From positions 186,001-250,000 of the forward strand of contig NZ_LNNH01000055.1 in NCBI RefSeq assembly GCF_001542915.1: a stretch of 64,000 nucleotides of DNA. The letters run 5' to 3'. Shown piece after piece: positions 19,220 to 28,325 of the stretch. Both the position numbers and the translations under genes were made by a program. Numbering within the stretch: position 1 is the first letter of the stretch; the number at the start of each line of letters is the position of its first letter. The notes beneath the pieces were generated by a model, which searched no databases, was not told where the DNA came from, and saw only the letters and a list, made by a program, of their open reading frames with translations. The stretch comes from Peribacillus simplex. GTDB lineage: Bacteria > Bacillota > Bacilli > Bacillales > DSM-1321.

Positions 19220-19801
19220 TTATTCGATTGTTTGCTGAAATTTTTCAAAGAATAAATCCGCTTCACCATTTTCAAAGCTTTCATCGGATGGATCGGCAAG
19301 AGACGGCAGCTCATCAATGGAATTGAGCCCGAAGTAATCCAAAAATTCCTTTGTCGTACCATACAAATAAGCCCTGCCCGACCCTTCCGCACGGCCGACC
19401 TCTTTAATCAAGACTTTCGTGACCAGTGTATGGATCGGACGATCCGTTTTCACACCGCGAATTTCATCGATTTCCGCCCTTGTGATCGGCTGTTTATAAG
19501 CAACGATCGCGAGTGTTTCCAAAGCTGCCTGTGATAAGCCTTGGGTGCTTGATGTTTCTACTAGTTTTTTCAAATAATCCGAGTGTTCCTTTTTTGTCGT
19601 CATTTGATAAACACCTGCAATTTCGATTACCTGGATCCCGCGTACGTCCGCTACATATTCTTCCTTCAACCCTTCAACGATGTCCGTTGCTTGAAATTCC
19701 GTTATATCGAGGACAGAAGCAATCTGTTTGACGGAGAGTCCTTCATCTCCAGCAGCAAACAGCAATGCCTCAAGAATCCCTTTCCAATTAATAACTTCCA
19801 A
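19220..19801 (-). CDS. scpB: Segregation and condensation protein B
   Basis: Subunit of the Smc-ScpA-ScpB condensin that compacts and segregates chromosomes. 193 residues with two winged-helix domains (for example LEALLFAAGDEGLSVKQIAS and QAALETLAIVAYKQPITRAE) and the usual GVKTDRPIHTLV motif. The start is a TTG at 19801 inside the end of scpA (14-nt overlap) behind GGAAGGTG. Start overlap indicates coupled translation. Confidence 0.95.
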   Translation of the reverse strand: MEVINWKGILEALLFAAGDEGLSVKQIASVLDITEFQATDIVEGLKEEYVADVRGIQVIEIAGVYQMTTKKEHSDYLKKLVETSSTQGLSQAALETLAIVAYKQPITRAEIDEIRGVKTDRPIHTLVTKVLIKEVGRAEGSGRAYLYGTTKEFLDYFGLNSIDELPSLADPSDESFENGEADLFFEKFQQTIE

Positions 19802-20555
19802 CTGTCTCTACACCTTCCTTAGCTCCAATCATGATTTCGGAAAAATTATCTTCCTGTTCAACGATGATTTCATTCAGCTTCATCAGTTCCAGCACCGCCA
19901 TAAAGGTGATGACGATATGTTCTTTAACCGGTACAGGGAACAGTTCGAAAAAGCTCTTCTTCCCTTTGATCGATTGTAGCTCCAACATGATTTCGTCCAT
20001 CCGCTTTTCTATCGATATCTCTTGTTTTGTCACTTTCGTGTAAAGCGGCTTTTGTATCTTTTGCCGTCGGAGCAGTTTTTGCAGGGCTCCCAGCATATCA
20101 TATAGACTTATATTCAATTCCTGTTTATCGCTTTCAGCCTCCTTGGCATACACCGATAAATCACTTGGAGGCTTCGTGAACATCAAGCTGCGTTCTTCCT
20201 CCAGCTCTTTGAACTCTTCTGCGGCATGTTTATACTTTTTATATTCTAATAGTTTCTCCACAAGCTCATCCCGTGGATCTTCTTCAAATAGTTCCCCATC
20301 TTCATCGATCAACTGTTCATCTTCATGCTTTGGCAGCAGCATTTTACTCTTGATGGCAAGCAGTGTTGCAGCCATTACCAAGTATTCGCTGGCGACATCC
20401 AATTCAAGATGCTGCATCGTATGGATGTAACCTAGGTATTGATCTGTAATATCAGCCATCGGAATATCATAGATATCTATTTCCAGGCGATTAATCAAGT
20501 GCAGGAGTAAATCCATCGGACCTTCGAACGCATCAACTTTTATATTATAACCCAT
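19788..20555 (-). CDS. scpA: Segregation and condensation protein A (kleisin)
   Basis: Kleisin subunit that bridges the Smc heads, 255 residues. The N-terminal Smc-neck binding domain begins MGYNIKVDAFEGPMDLLLHL; a central acidic, helical region (EDEQLIDEDGELFEEDPRDE) binds ScpB; the C-terminal winged helix ends near ITFMAVLELMKLNEI. First gene of the operon, with a clear promoter. Confidence 0.95.
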   Translation of the reverse strand: MGYNIKVDAFEGPMDLLLHLINRLEIDIYDIPMADITDQYLGYIHTMQHLELDVASEYLVMAATLLAIKSKMLLPKHEDEQLIDEDGELFEEDPRDELVEKLLEYKKYKHAAEEFKELEEERSLMFTKPPSDLSVYAKEAESDKQELNISLYDMLGALQKLLRRQKIQKPLYTKVTKQEISIEKRMDEIMLELQSIKGKKSFFELFPVPVKEHIVITFMAVLELMKLNEIIVEQEDNFSEIMIGAKEGVETVGSY

Positions 20556-20613
20556 TAAATTACCCCATTTAAATCTAATTGGCCTAGATCAGGCTCTTTT
20601 CTTTTACTATTCA

Positions 20614-20642
20614 AGTATAGTGGATTGCCGGCCTTTATCCAA
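20614..20642 (-). promoter_or_regulatory. Sigma-A promoter of the scpAB operon
   Basis: TTGGAT (20637-20642), a 17-nt spacer and TATACT (20614-20619) on the minus strand, 58 nt before scpA. Confidence 0.7.
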
Positions 20643-20772
20643 TAATAATAATTTTGGGACTTAGAAAGTTCTTAAACGGATTTGAAACAATTGGGTCTAT
20701 GCCCAATCACTTTCTTAAAACCAACATAACCTAGAAATGTAAGAATAGCAGAACACAAAGGAGGTACTCATT

Positions 20773-20865
20773 ATGGGTGCAGGTGGTTTCGGAAACGGCG
20801 GCGGATTCGCGTTTATCGTAGTATTGTTCATTTTGTTAGTTATCGTCGGTGCTTCTTGGTGTTAA
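20773..20865 (+). CDS. YjcZ-family sporulation micro-protein
   Basis: 30 residues: a Gly-rich head (MGAGGFGNGGG) followed by one hydrophobic helix (FAFIVVLFILLVIVGASWC). This is the pattern of the YjcZ/YhcZ-type spore micro-proteins of Bacilli. AGGAGG stands 8 nt before the ATG and a terminator hairpin follows at once. A sigma-K-like -10, CATAACCTA, lies about 45 nt upstream, but the -35 is not convincing. Function is unknown; membrane location is likely. Confidence 0.85.
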   Translation: MGAGGFGNGGGFAFIVVLFILLVIVGASWC

Positions 20866-20883
20866 TGGAAGGCTAATGAATCA

Positions 20884-20907
20884 AGCTGATTGCTTAGCAA
20901 TCGGCTT
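20884..20907 (+). terminator. Terminator behind the YjcZ-like gene
   Basis: AAGCTGATTGC and GCAATCGGCTT pair (one G-T) around a 2-3 nt loop, followed by TCTTTATTTT. Confidence 0.8.
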
Positions 20908-21024
20908 TCTTTATTTTCCAAGAAAAAATTCTATGCTACACTTAGACAGATACTTCGAGATTGTTATGCTTTGAAACTGGCATCATGTCCTTATGTGATT
21001 CATCAAATAAAAGGGGGGCTCCTA

Positions 21025-21561
21025 ATGAATTACGCGGAAGACTACCTTTCTTTCCTGGTCCATTTCCACGGTTCAAGGGATTACTTCGAATGTCATGAAA
21101 TTCTCGAGGAATATTGGAAGGAAACCGCCCCAAAGGAGCGTGACTCCCATTGGGTCGGCCTCATCCAAATAGCCGTTGCCCTGTACCATGATCGAAGGGG
21201 AAATAAAAAAGGGGCAGCTCGGACAATGGCAAAAGCGATTGCAAATCTCCATGCTAAAAAGCCTGAGCTCCTCAATTTGGGACTTGATCCCGAAAAACTG
21301 TTGAAGATGCTCGGCGCTATCCATGAACGGATGCTATCCGGAAGCCCATATGAAAGCATCAGCCTTCCGATTGCCGATCTTCGGTTGATCGAAATATGCC
21401 AGTCCATGTGCGTGAAGGAAGGATACATATGGTGCAGGAAAAGCGACATGGGTAATGCAGCTTTAATCCATAAGCATCTGCTCCGTGATCGATCGGATGT
21501 CATTTCTGAAAGGGCCCGGCAACTTTCCCTGCGACAATCAAAAACGGAGGACCGCCCTTAA
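21025..21561 (+). CDS. ypuF: DUF309 protein YpuF
   Basis: 178 residues with the DUF309 signature HFHGSRDYFECHEILEEYWK near residue 12, a helical metal-binding-like His/Glu pattern, and a second conserved helix HWVGLIQIAVALYHDRRGNK. The start at 21025 follows AAGGGGGG; an in-frame upstream stretch lacks a site. Function is not established. In B. subtilis ypuF sits beside scpA and ribT as here, though orientation differs from the scp operon. Confidence 0.85.
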   Translation: MNYAEDYLSFLVHFHGSRDYFECHEILEEYWKETAPKERDSHWVGLIQIAVALYHDRRGNKKGAARTMAKAIANLHAKKPELLNLGLDPEKLLKMLGAIHERMLSGSPYESISLPIADLRLIEICQSMCVKEGYIWCRKSDMGNAALIHKHLLRDRSDVISERARQLSLRQSKTEDRP

Positions 21562-21573
21562 AGGCGGCCCTCC
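21546..21573. terminator. Convergent hairpin between ypuF and ribT
   Basis: GGAGGACCGCC and GGCGGCCCTCC pair with one bulge, overlapping the ypuF stop. T-runs are weak, so efficiency is uncertain. Confidence 0.6.
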
Positions 21574-21589
21574 ATTCTCACTTTCCCAT

Positions 21590-21934
21590 TCAGACCTCTT
21601 CACACCGGTCAAGAAAGCTCTCCGTAAATTCGTTTGCCTTTAATTCCTTGTCAGGATATTGCTCCTTAATAGCCCTGACCATCGTTTTACCGATTCCTTG
21701 CTGCCGAAAAGATGGATTTACAGATATATGTTGTATCTCAATGTGTTGTTGAGAAATTTCTATTCCGATCAAACCTGTAATTTCTTCATCTTTCCATAAG
21801 AACAGCTGTAGATTATCAGCTGTTTCATAATTCTTCATGGTATTCCGGAGCACTTTTATCTCTTTTTCATTTGGCATGAAAGATAATAATCCCATGGCAA
21901 ACTTCTCATAGCTTTTCTTATACTTAATCAACAT
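21590..21934 (-). CDS. ribT: GNAT-type acetyltransferase RibT
   Basis: 114-residue GCN5-related N-acetyltransferase with the acetyl-CoA loop in NPSFRQQGIGKTMVRA (Q/RxxGxG/A). The opening MLIKYKKSYEKFAMGLLSFM closely resembles B. subtilis RibT, where the gene ends the riboflavin operon ribDEAHT. Its substrate is not established. Here none of ribD, ribE, ribA or ribH is near, so this is an orphan copy. The C-terminus is about 10 residues shorter than I expect for the family. Confidence 0.88.
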   Translation of the reverse strand: MLIKYKKSYEKFAMGLLSFMPNEKEIKVLRNTMKNYETADNLQLFLWKDEEITGLIGIEISQQHIEIQHISVNPSFRQQGIGKTMVRAIKEQYPDKELKANEFTESFLDRCEEV

Positions 21935-22075
21935 AATATCCCTCGTTACTAAATAACGTTTTTATTATCTACCTGATTCGCTTTGAATTTATAACATTTC
22001 CATCATACATAAAAACCTCGTTCGTTTCAACATCACTTTCAGCACTTGATTTATGGATATGCCTTGTGCTATGTA

Positions 22076-22162
22076 CTACACGATGAATAGCCAATAAACG
22101 ATCCCCCAAATTAAAGCGGTTGCAAGCATCATAAGTAAAAGAGTCCTATTCCGTTTCGTCAT
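22076..22162 (-). CDS. Possible 28-residue membrane micro-protein
   Basis: On the minus strand MTKRNRTLLLMMLATALIWG continues for eight hydrophobic residues (IVYWLFIV) to a stop. AAAGGAG lies 7 nt before the ATG. The basic head and one hydrophobic helix are typical of small Bacillus membrane proteins. No homologue is known to me. The site quality argues for translation; size argues for caution. Confidence 0.5.
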   Translation of the reverse strand: MTKRNRTLLLMMLATALIWGIVYWLFIV

Positions 22163-22491
22163 CCCATACTCCTTTTGTGAACGGTACAAATTTTCGAATA
22201 CCGAATTCATTTTACTATAACTTAACACAATCTGACAAATATCCCTTGCAATCTTGCTTCGATTTTACTACATTGATAAAGTGCTCTTCGTTCATATCGG
22301 GCATGCTGGGGACAAAAGCTACCGCCGTGCCTTGAGAATTCATGGGCAGTCTTTCGGCTAGAGAATATTTTTTTATGAAAATATGTATCTTTTTTGTCCT
22401 TTGCTTCGTCCAATACTATGAATCTTCATTTAAAGCGCATCCCTTTAGATGAAGATTTGAATTCAGCAGGAAAATGTTAAGGAGGATTACG
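22163..22491. other. Gene-free stretch upstream of ypuA
   Basis: About 330 bp. Nothing that I can assign apart from the ypuA ribosome site (AAGGAGG, 22480s) and presumably its promoter, for which no clear match was found. Confidence 0.5.
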
Positions 22492-23361
22492 ATGAAAAAA
22501 ATGAATAAATGGGTCATTTTGACCATATTGCTTTGTCTATTATTGCCATATAAGGCTTTTGCAGATGCAGCTGTCGGTGAAATGATCGTCACTCTTGGAG
22601 AAAACTTGTCAACTGAACAAAAGAATATGATTTTGTCGGAAATGAAAGCCCCCAAAGATGTAGAGGTTCTAACCGTTACGAATGCGGAGGAACATGAATA
22701 TCTAGGAGATTATATCGCCAGCCGGTTAATCGGTACAAAGGCGATTTCCTCTTCCGCCATTACATTGGAGGAAAAGGGCACTGGCCTCAAACTCGAGTCG
22801 AAAAACATTAACTGGGTCACCGATGAAATGTACATCAATGCCTTGGCCACTGCTGGAGTGAAAGATGCTACCGTTTATGTAACGGCGCCGATTCCCGTTT
22901 CCGGTACAGCAGCTTTGACAGGTGTCATTAAAGCATATGAGCTGTCTTCCGATAAGAAGATTCCGGAAGACGTGAAGCAGGCCGCCAATGAAGAAATGGT
23001 GAAAACGGCCAAATTGGGGGATGAAATCGGTACAGAGGAAGCATCTGCACTGGTAACGAAAATTAAAGAGAATATGGCTGAAAATCCGCCAGCCAATACC
23101 GAAGAAGTACGCAATGTGGTCGAATCTTCGGCGAAAGAACTTGGAATATCCTTGAATGATGCCCAAATTCAAAGTCTTATTGACCTATTCAACAAGCTAA
23201 AAGAATTGAATATTGATTGGAACGCGGTCGGTGATCAGTTAACAGCAGCAAAAGATAAGCTATCCCATTTCCTTGAATCCGAAGAAGGCCAATCATTTTT
23301 GGATAAACTGAAAGAAGTTTTCAGCAGTTTAATAGACGCTATCAAATCACTTTTCAACTGA
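22492..23361 (+). CDS. ypuA: Exported DUF1002 protein YpuA
   Basis: 289 residues with an export signal (MKKMNKWVILTILLCLLLPY, cleavage near AFADAAVGE) and a secreted domain of the DUF1002 family (VGEMIVTLGENLSTEQKN; VTDEMYINALATAGV; APIPVSGTAALTGVIKAYE). The C-terminal part is an amphipathic helical stretch. Function is unknown; B. subtilis YpuA is likewise uncharacterised and tied to cell-envelope control. Start at 22492 is fixed by AAGGAGG. Confidence 0.9.
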   Translation: MKKMNKWVILTILLCLLLPYKAFADAAVGEMIVTLGENLSTEQKNMILSEMKAPKDVEVLTVTNAEEHEYLGDYIASRLIGTKAISSSAITLEEKGTGLKLESKNINWVTDEMYINALATAGVKDATVYVTAPIPVSGTAALTGVIKAYELSSDKKIPEDVKQAANEEMVKTAKLGDEIGTEEASALVTKIKENMAENPPANTEEVRNVVESSAKELGISLNDAQIQSLIDLFNKLKELNIDWNAVGDQLTAAKDKLSHFLESEEGQSFLDKLKEVFSSLIDAIKSLFN

Positions 23362-23375
23362 TTTTAACCAAATGA

Positions 23376-23420
23376 AAAAAACTGCAGGGAAACCCATTAT
23401 TATCGGATTTCCCTACAGCT
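23376..23420. terminator. Shared terminator between ypuA and lysA
   Basis: CTGCAGGGAAA and TTTCCCTACAG pair with one mismatch. On the minus strand a T-run (GTTTTTTTCATTT) follows, so it mainly serves lysA. Confidence 0.8.
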
Positions 23421-23448
23421 TGAGAGGTTGGCTTTTGCCGCCTCTTTT

Positions 23449-24777
23449 TTATTCTTTGTTCGTGACAGCCGCTTCATGAAGGGCCAAGTCCAAATGAATA
23501 AGATCCTCGAAGGTCTCACGTTTGATGACAAGCCGTGCTTCCCCATTTTCAACAAAAACGACAGCCGGTCTTGGAATTCGATTGTAATTATTGGACATGG
23601 AATATCCATATGCCCCTGTACAAAAGACTGCCAACACATCCCCGCGCCCAGCTTTTGGCAAAGGTAAATCCCAAATCAGCATATCCCCGCTTTCACAGCA
23701 TTTACCAGCGATCGATACCGTTTCTTCTACAGGATCAAGCGGCCGGTTTGCCAAAATGGCATCATACTTGGCTTCATAAAGAGCTGGACGTATATTGTCA
23801 CTCATGCCTCCATCCACCGCAATATATTTACGGACATTGGGCACTTGCTTTTCAGAGCCCACTTTATATAAAGTCACACCCGCATCCCCGACCAATGACC
23901 GGCCAGGCTCAATCCAGATTTCAGGCATTTGCAAATCAGAATCAGCAACCAAATTCTGGACTTCCCTAACAATCTCTTCGACATATTGCGAAGCCGGAAG
24001 CGGGTCATCCTCTTGTGTATAGCGAATCCCAAAGCCGCCGCCGAGGTTCAAAACCTTTGGCTGATACCCTATCGAGCCATGCCAGCTATCAAGCTTGCCG
24101 ATGATTTTTTGTGCAGCAAGCAAGAAGCCTGTCGTTTGAAAGATCTGCGATCCAATATGGCAGTGCAGACCCAGGACTTCCAGCCATTCGCTCTGCAGCG
24201 CTTGTCTAAGGGCGTCTTCCGCCTGGCCATTAATGAGATCGAAACCAAATTTGGAATCTTCCTGCCCTGTCAAGATATAATCATGCGTATGGGCCTCGAT
24301 TCCCGGTGTAACACGAAGAAGGATCTTCATCTTTTGTTCACGGTTTGTACAAATCTCTTCTAAAAGGGTCAACTCTGAAAAATTATCGACTACTATACAG
24401 CCAATTCTATAATCCAAAGCCATATGTAGCTCTTCTTCACTTTTGTTGTTTCCATGGAAATGGATGCGTTCAGTCGGGAAATCCGCCTTAATGGCCGTGT
24501 ACAATTCCCCTGCCGAGACAACATCGAGAGAAAGTCCCTCTTGATCTGCCAACTGAATCATGGCAATCGAAGAGAAGGCTTTGCTTGCGTAAGCAACTTG
24601 TGCTGAAATCCCCAATTCTTCAAAAGTCCTTTTGAACCCCCTTGCCCGTTCACGTATCAGTTCTACATCATAAACATATAACGGTGTCCCGAATTGCTCG
24701 ATCAGCTCGATCGTGTCCACTCCGCCAATCTCCAGATGCCCCCGCTCATTGACACCGCTGGTTCCGTACAAATGCAT
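23449..24777 (-). CDS. lysA: Diaminopimelate decarboxylase
   Basis: Final step of lysine synthesis: meso-diaminopimelate to L-lysine and CO2, PLP-dependent. 442 residues. The alanine-racemase-like barrel holds the PLP lysine in VAYASKAFSS, the HIGSQ motif (LGLHCHIGSQIF) and the glycine loop LNLGGGFGIRY. The second barrel holds the catalytic Cys in KCCESGDM. AAGGTGAGG precedes the ATG. It follows spoVAF as in B. subtilis but with a 287-bp gap. Confidence 0.96.
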   Translation of the reverse strand: MHLYGTSGVNERGHLEIGGVDTIELIEQFGTPLYVYDVELIRERARGFKRTFEELGISAQVAYASKAFSSIAMIQLADQEGLSLDVVSAGELYTAIKADFPTERIHFHGNNKSEEELHMALDYRIGCIVVDNFSELTLLEEICTNREQKMKILLRVTPGIEAHTHDYILTGQEDSKFGFDLINGQAEDALRQALQSEWLEVLGLHCHIGSQIFQTTGFLLAAQKIIGKLDSWHGSIGYQPKVLNLGGGFGIRYTQEDDPLPASQYVEEIVREVQNLVADSDLQMPEIWIEPGRSLVGDAGVTLYKVGSEKQVPNVRKYIAVDGGMSDNIRPALYEAKYDAILANRPLDPVEETVSIAGKCCESGDMLIWDLPLPKAGRGDVLAVFCTGAYGYSMSNNYNRIPRPAVVFVENGEARLVIKRETFEDLIHLDLALHEAAVTNKE

Positions 24778-25064
24778 GATAGCCTCACCTTCCTGACTTA
24801 GAAACTAAAGATTAATAAGAAATGAGGCAGCCTCTAATGATGAACCCCTTATGCTCGTGAAGGGTCCTCCATATCGACAAGCCTCATCCGAATCAATCGA
24901 TCATCCCATTTAAGTATTGTTATCTATGACTGCTAAGTAGTTCGAAGGGAAAGCCATTGGTTTAACGTCAAAGAGTCATGAAGGCTCTATCTGTCTGTGA
25001 AACCTAACTTTACCGCTTTATCCGAATAAAATTAAATTACCACAACTTTTCGACAACATCAACC
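24778..25064. other. spoVAF-lysA intergenic region
   Basis: 287 bp without a gene. On the minus strand a hairpin ACCCTT...AAGGGGT (24840s-24870) and a small GAGGCTGCCTC stem lie just before lysA and may end spoVA transcription. It does not contain the core of a lysine riboswitch. Confidence 0.45.
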
Positions 25065-26552
25065 TTAAGGTTTTCTCGGCTGCCTATATTTATCCTGGGG
25101 ATGCACAATACTTGGACGCTCCACTGATCCTGGAAAAGGTCTTCTGAATATTATATGTGACAGAGCCTTCGGTTGAAATGGGATAAGCGGCCATAAATAC
25201 GGTGTATTTAAAGCTTTAATGCCCGTCAATAAAATAATGTAGAGCGTGATGCCAATGACTAGGCCAGGCACTTTAAACAAAGCGACCAACACCAGCAAGA
25301 ACAGACGGGAAATCTTATTCGCCACACCGAGTTCCAGGCTTGGGGTGACGAAGGTGCCGATTGTCGCCACGGAAGCGTAGAGGACCACTTCTGGGACAAA
25401 TAGGCCGACATCTATCGCTATTTGCCCAATGAGCACTGCCGCAACCAAGCCCATTGCCGTCGAAAGCGGCGTCGGGGTGTGGACGGCTGCCATCCTCAGG
25501 AACTCGATCCCGATATCGGAAATGAAGATTTGGACCACAATGGGAATATGCGTTTTTTCGTTCGGTCCGATAAACTCGAACTTCTCCGGCAAAAGCGACG
25601 GTTCCAAACAAAACAATAACCAAATCGGCAGCAAATATAGCGAAACGAAAATCCCGAAAAAACGTGTCCAGCGTACCAGCGTTCCAACAGCGGGTGCCTG
25701 CCGATACTCCTCAGCATGCTGCATATGATGGAAAAGAGTAGACGGGGTGATAATGACACTCGGGGAGGTATCCACATAGATCAGGACGTGCCCCTCAAGT
25801 AAATGCGTTGCCGCAACATCGGCACGTTCGGTATACCGGACGAGCGGATATGGATTATATCTTTGCTTGACGATGAACTCTTCGATCGTTTTATCAGCCA
25901 TCGTTAATCCATCGACATCAATGCTTTCCAATTCCTTACGAACGATATCGATCAAATCGGGGTCGGCGATCCCTTTAATGTATCCAATAGAAATATCCGT
26001 TTTGGAGCGTTCGCCAACGTGCAGCATTTCAAAGCGCAATCGTTCATCCCGGATTCTTCGTCTCGTTATTGCCGTATTCACGATGATGTTTTCGACAAAA
26101 CCATCCCGGGAACCGCGAACGACTTTCTCGGTATCCGGTTCTTCAGGCTGTCTTCCGGGATAACTCCTGACATCTACGACCAAGCCTACTGGTTTACCAT
26201 CGACAACGATGACGATCAAACCGGATAATACTTGATCGACAAGCTCATCCATCGTGCTTATTTCTTCAACGGATTGGTGAACGAGCAACCCTTTGACTAC
26301 ATCAAAAATCTTCGTAGTCATGATTTCCGTGTTTTTATTATGGATCAGCGAGTCAAGGATTTCTATGATGTACTCCGTATCGGTCAGACCGTTTATATAG
26401 TAAAGGTGTACATCTTTTTTTAAGACTTTGATCTTTCTTACGCCCAAGTCAAAGCTGACGCCAAGACCCACTCTCTCTTTCATGTACGCGTCTACTTCCG
26501 CTACCTTATTCGGAATCGGTTTCATGTTTTGCGGTTTTTCTGAAGACATCAT
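25065..26552 (-). CDS. spoVAF: Stage V sporulation protein AF (GerA family)
   Basis: 495 residues, homologous to germinant-receptor A subunits. A large N-terminal cytoplasmic domain (to about 290) is followed by four to five membrane helices (for example [16 protein letters not shown] and [20 protein letters not shown]) with the conserved [19 protein letters not shown] segment. In Bacillus it influences spore germination in the inner membrane. The start I choose (26552) follows AAAGGAG by 5 nt and lies within the end of spoVAEA. Last gene of the spoVA operon. Confidence 0.93.
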   Translation of the reverse strand: MMSSEKPQNMKPIPNKVAEVDAYMKERVGLGVSFDLGVRKIKVLKKDVHLYYINGLTDTEYIIEILDSLIHNKNTEIMTTKIFDVVKGLLVHQSVEEISTMDELVDQVLSGLIVIVVDGKPVGLVVDVRSYPGRQPEEPDTEKVVRGSRDGFVENIIVNTAITRRRIRDERLRFEMLHVGERSKTDISIGYIKGIADPDLIDIVRKELESIDVDGLTMADKTIEEFIVKQRYNPYPLVRYTERADVAATHLLEGHVLIYVDTSPSVIITPSTLFHHMQHAEEYRQAPAVGTLVRWTRFFGIFVSLYLLPIWLLFCLEPSLLPEKFEFIGPNEKTHIPIVVQIFISDIGIEFLRMAAVHTPTPLSTAMGLVAAVLIGQIAIDVGLFVPEVVLYASVATIGTFVTPSLELGVANKISRLFLLVLVALFKVPGLVIGITLYIILLTGIKALNTPYLWPLIPFQPKALSHIIFRRPFPGSVERPSIVHPQDKYRQPRKP

Positions 26553-27111
26553 GACCACTCCTTTCCAAAATGATTTCCACCGCTAGCTTCGTGATCGGTG
26601 CACCCCTTTTGCAGTCATCCTGGCGGGACATTTTACCGATATCCCCTACCCCCACTACGATCGGGACATGCAAGCCATCGATGCAATACACCGTATCTCC
26701 TGTAATCTTTCCCAACTCGAATTCCTCGGCACCGAACTTATCGACGCCATTCGGTGTCAAATTCCCATCACGATCGATACAGACATCGACCTTGGTCCAT
26801 TCTTCCCTTCTAGTCTTTGAAGCGACCGCTATCACTCCAAGGACATTCATATCGGGATGCCCGGCAACCACCTTCATCGCCTGTTCACCGGATCCTTCCC
26901 CGATAAAGCCGCTATCATCAAACATGACCAATACCGGATCATACTTCGCCTTTTTAATCAATTCAACTAGCTCCAAGCCCGTATATCGTGATGGATTACC
27001 TTGGGACATGGAGATACATCGCCCCCCAATTTCCCTGGCTACAATTTCCACGGCCCGTTTCGCATATTCATCTCCATCGGTAATCAATATCACATTTCGT
27101 TTGGTCACCAT
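26506..27111 (-). CDS. spoVAEA: Stage V sporulation protein AE-A
   Basis: Soluble protein of about 201 residues with the characteristic [20 protein letters not shown] opening, a Rossmann-like alternation, and [20 protein letters not shown]. It resembles B. subtilis SpoVAEA along its length. Start at 27111 chosen as the conserved one; GGTAGG precedes. In this genome it follows spoVAB directly, where B. subtilis has spoVAC, spoVAD and spoVAEB in between. Confidence 0.92.
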   Translation of the reverse strand: MVTKRNVILITDGDEYAKRAVEIVAREIGGRCISMSQGNPSRYTGLELVELIKKAKYDPVLVMFDDSGFIGEGSGEQAMKVVAGHPDMNVLGVIAVASKTRREEWTKVDVCIDRDGNLTPNGVDKFGAEEFELGKITGDTVYCIDGLHVPIVVGVGDIGKMSRQDDCKRGAPITKLAVEIILERSGHDVFRKTAKHETDSE

Positions 27112-27151
27112 CTTGGGCCTACCTTTCATCAGGAATGGTTACTTGAAAAAT

Positions 27152-27574
27152 TTACATATCGACAAAATAAATCCACTGAAATAACGACCCGGCTATCTTT
27201 CCCAAAACGAGTGCCATCAATAGATAAATGATTTTCTCTTGAATGCCGATTCGCTTTGACAAAACGGGGAAAACGTTGAGAACCTCGGTCAGGGCAGCTG
27301 CCAGCATCCCATTGAAGACCCCGTCAGCCAATCCGATCGGAATCAATAAGAATGGAGGCAGGAAAAACTCCGTCTCTTGTAGTCCGAACCATGTGCCCGC
27401 GACAACACCGGCGATGATGGCTCCTTCGTAGTAATGGATCATTTTCATTGTTTTTGTCAGCTGAGTCAGTCTCGGAATCACGCCAAGTACAGTTAAAAAC
27501 GCTACAAAACCTGCACCTGTCGCGAAACCACCGGCTAAACCGGCAAAAATCCCAAAGATAATTCTACCTGTCAT
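27152..27574 (-). CDS. spoVAB: Stage V sporulation protein AB
   Basis: Membrane protein of about 140 residues with four hydrophobic helices (GRIIFGIFAGLAGGFATG; FFLPPFLLIPIGLADGVFNG; IIYLLMALVLGKIAGSLF). Part of the spoVA operon for dipicolinic acid handling and germination. Its start overlaps the end of spoVAA by 11 nt. Confidence 0.92.
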   Translation of the reverse strand: MTGRIIFGIFAGLAGGFATGAGFVAFLTVLGVIPRLTQLTKTMKMIHYYEGAIIAGVVAGTWFGLQETEFFLPPFLLIPIGLADGVFNGMLAAALTEVLNVFPVLSKRIGIQEKIIYLLMALVLGKIAGSLFQWIYFVDM

Positions 27575-28187
27575 CAAGATGACGCACGTTCTCCTTGTTT
27601 TCATTCATGGTGACATAACGGTCCAAGTCCTGCTGATAGTTGAACATTTCAACCTCGAGTGGACTAGGTTCCTCATTGAAGCGTTTTTTAAAGAAATGAT
27701 TGAAAAATAAAATCATCCCTATCCCAAGACCAAAGCTATATGGAATTTGGATCAATAACGGTTTTTCCTCCACTTTCCCCGTAATGATCGTAAAGATTTT
27801 TTGATGCACTTCCCCCATGCTGACATCCACATGAAAATTCATGATGGTCATCGCACCGCCGATGAACAGTAAGAACCAAACTAGCGCGAATGTGAGAAAT
27901 GACATTTTCTTCTTCGTGAGAATGATTTCGATGATCGTTTGGGATGGCCCGAAGGTTTCCACTTCAATGGATGCATCCACTTTTCGAATGGCCATGATCA
28001 CTTGGGCCAGATCGATGACGATGATATTCCTGTCTTCCTTCTTGACGGTCAGTAACAAGATTTCTTCAATCATTCCAATTTCATCTTCAGGCCCGATTAT
28101 CCTTGCTATATCTTTTATCCTCACCGTCTGATTTCCATTTACTTGTACACGGTTCCTCATCCTGATATATACAACCGCCACGTTCAT
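27564..28187 (-). CDS. spoVAA: Stage V sporulation protein AA
   Basis: 207 residues: a soluble N-terminal domain (VYIRMRNRVQVNGNQTVRIK; IIGPEDEIGMIEEILLL) followed by two membrane helices (about 115-140 and 170-190) and a charged tail. Matches SpoVAA in size and pattern. The start at 28187 fits the family; AAAGG lies upstream. A forespore-type promoter precedes it. Confidence 0.92.
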   Translation of the reverse strand: MNVAVVYIRMRNRVQVNGNQTVRIKDIARIIGPEDEIGMIEEILLLTVKKEDRNIIVIDLAQVIMAIRKVDASIEVETFGPSQTIIEIILTKKKMSFLTFALVWFLLFIGGAMTIMNFHVDVSMGEVHQKIFTIITGKVEEKPLLIQIPYSFGLGIGMILFFNHFFKKRFNEEPSPLEVEMFNYQQDLDRYVTMNENKENVRHLDDR

Positions 28188-28218
28188 CACATCCCGACCT
28201 TTTATTTCCTTATGATAG

Positions 28219-28249
28219 TAGTATGGATTCCAAGCAGAATGAAAATGCA
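28219..28249 (-). promoter_or_regulatory. Sigma-G type promoter of the spoVA operon
   Basis: On the minus strand TGCATT (28244-28249), an 18-nt spacer and CATACTA (28219-28225) fit the sigma-G/F consensus. It lies 32 nt before spoVAA. Confidence 0.8.
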
Positions 28250-28276
28250 GGAAGTGACGCATGTCCATATATTACT

Positions 28277-28325
28277 AATTACAAAAAAAAGACACGCTGC
28301 AATGACAGCATGTCTTTTTTGTAAT
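28277..28325 (-). terminator. Terminator behind the purine permease
   Basis: ATTACAAAAAAAAGACA and TGTCTTTTTTGTAAT with an inner CGCTG/CAGCA pair form a long stem that includes the permease stop codon. Confidence 0.88.

Noticed and set aside
20890..21024. N-terminal extension of YpuF
   Set aside because: The extension runs through a terminator and lacks a ribosome site; AAGGGGGG before 21025 fixes the start.
24778..25064. Lysine riboswitch upstream of lysA
   Set aside because: The region has small hairpins but lacks the conserved L-box blocks; I could not align the core.
25315..25777. Alternative frames inside spoVAF
   Set aside because: They are shadow frames of the GerA-like protein without ribosome sites.
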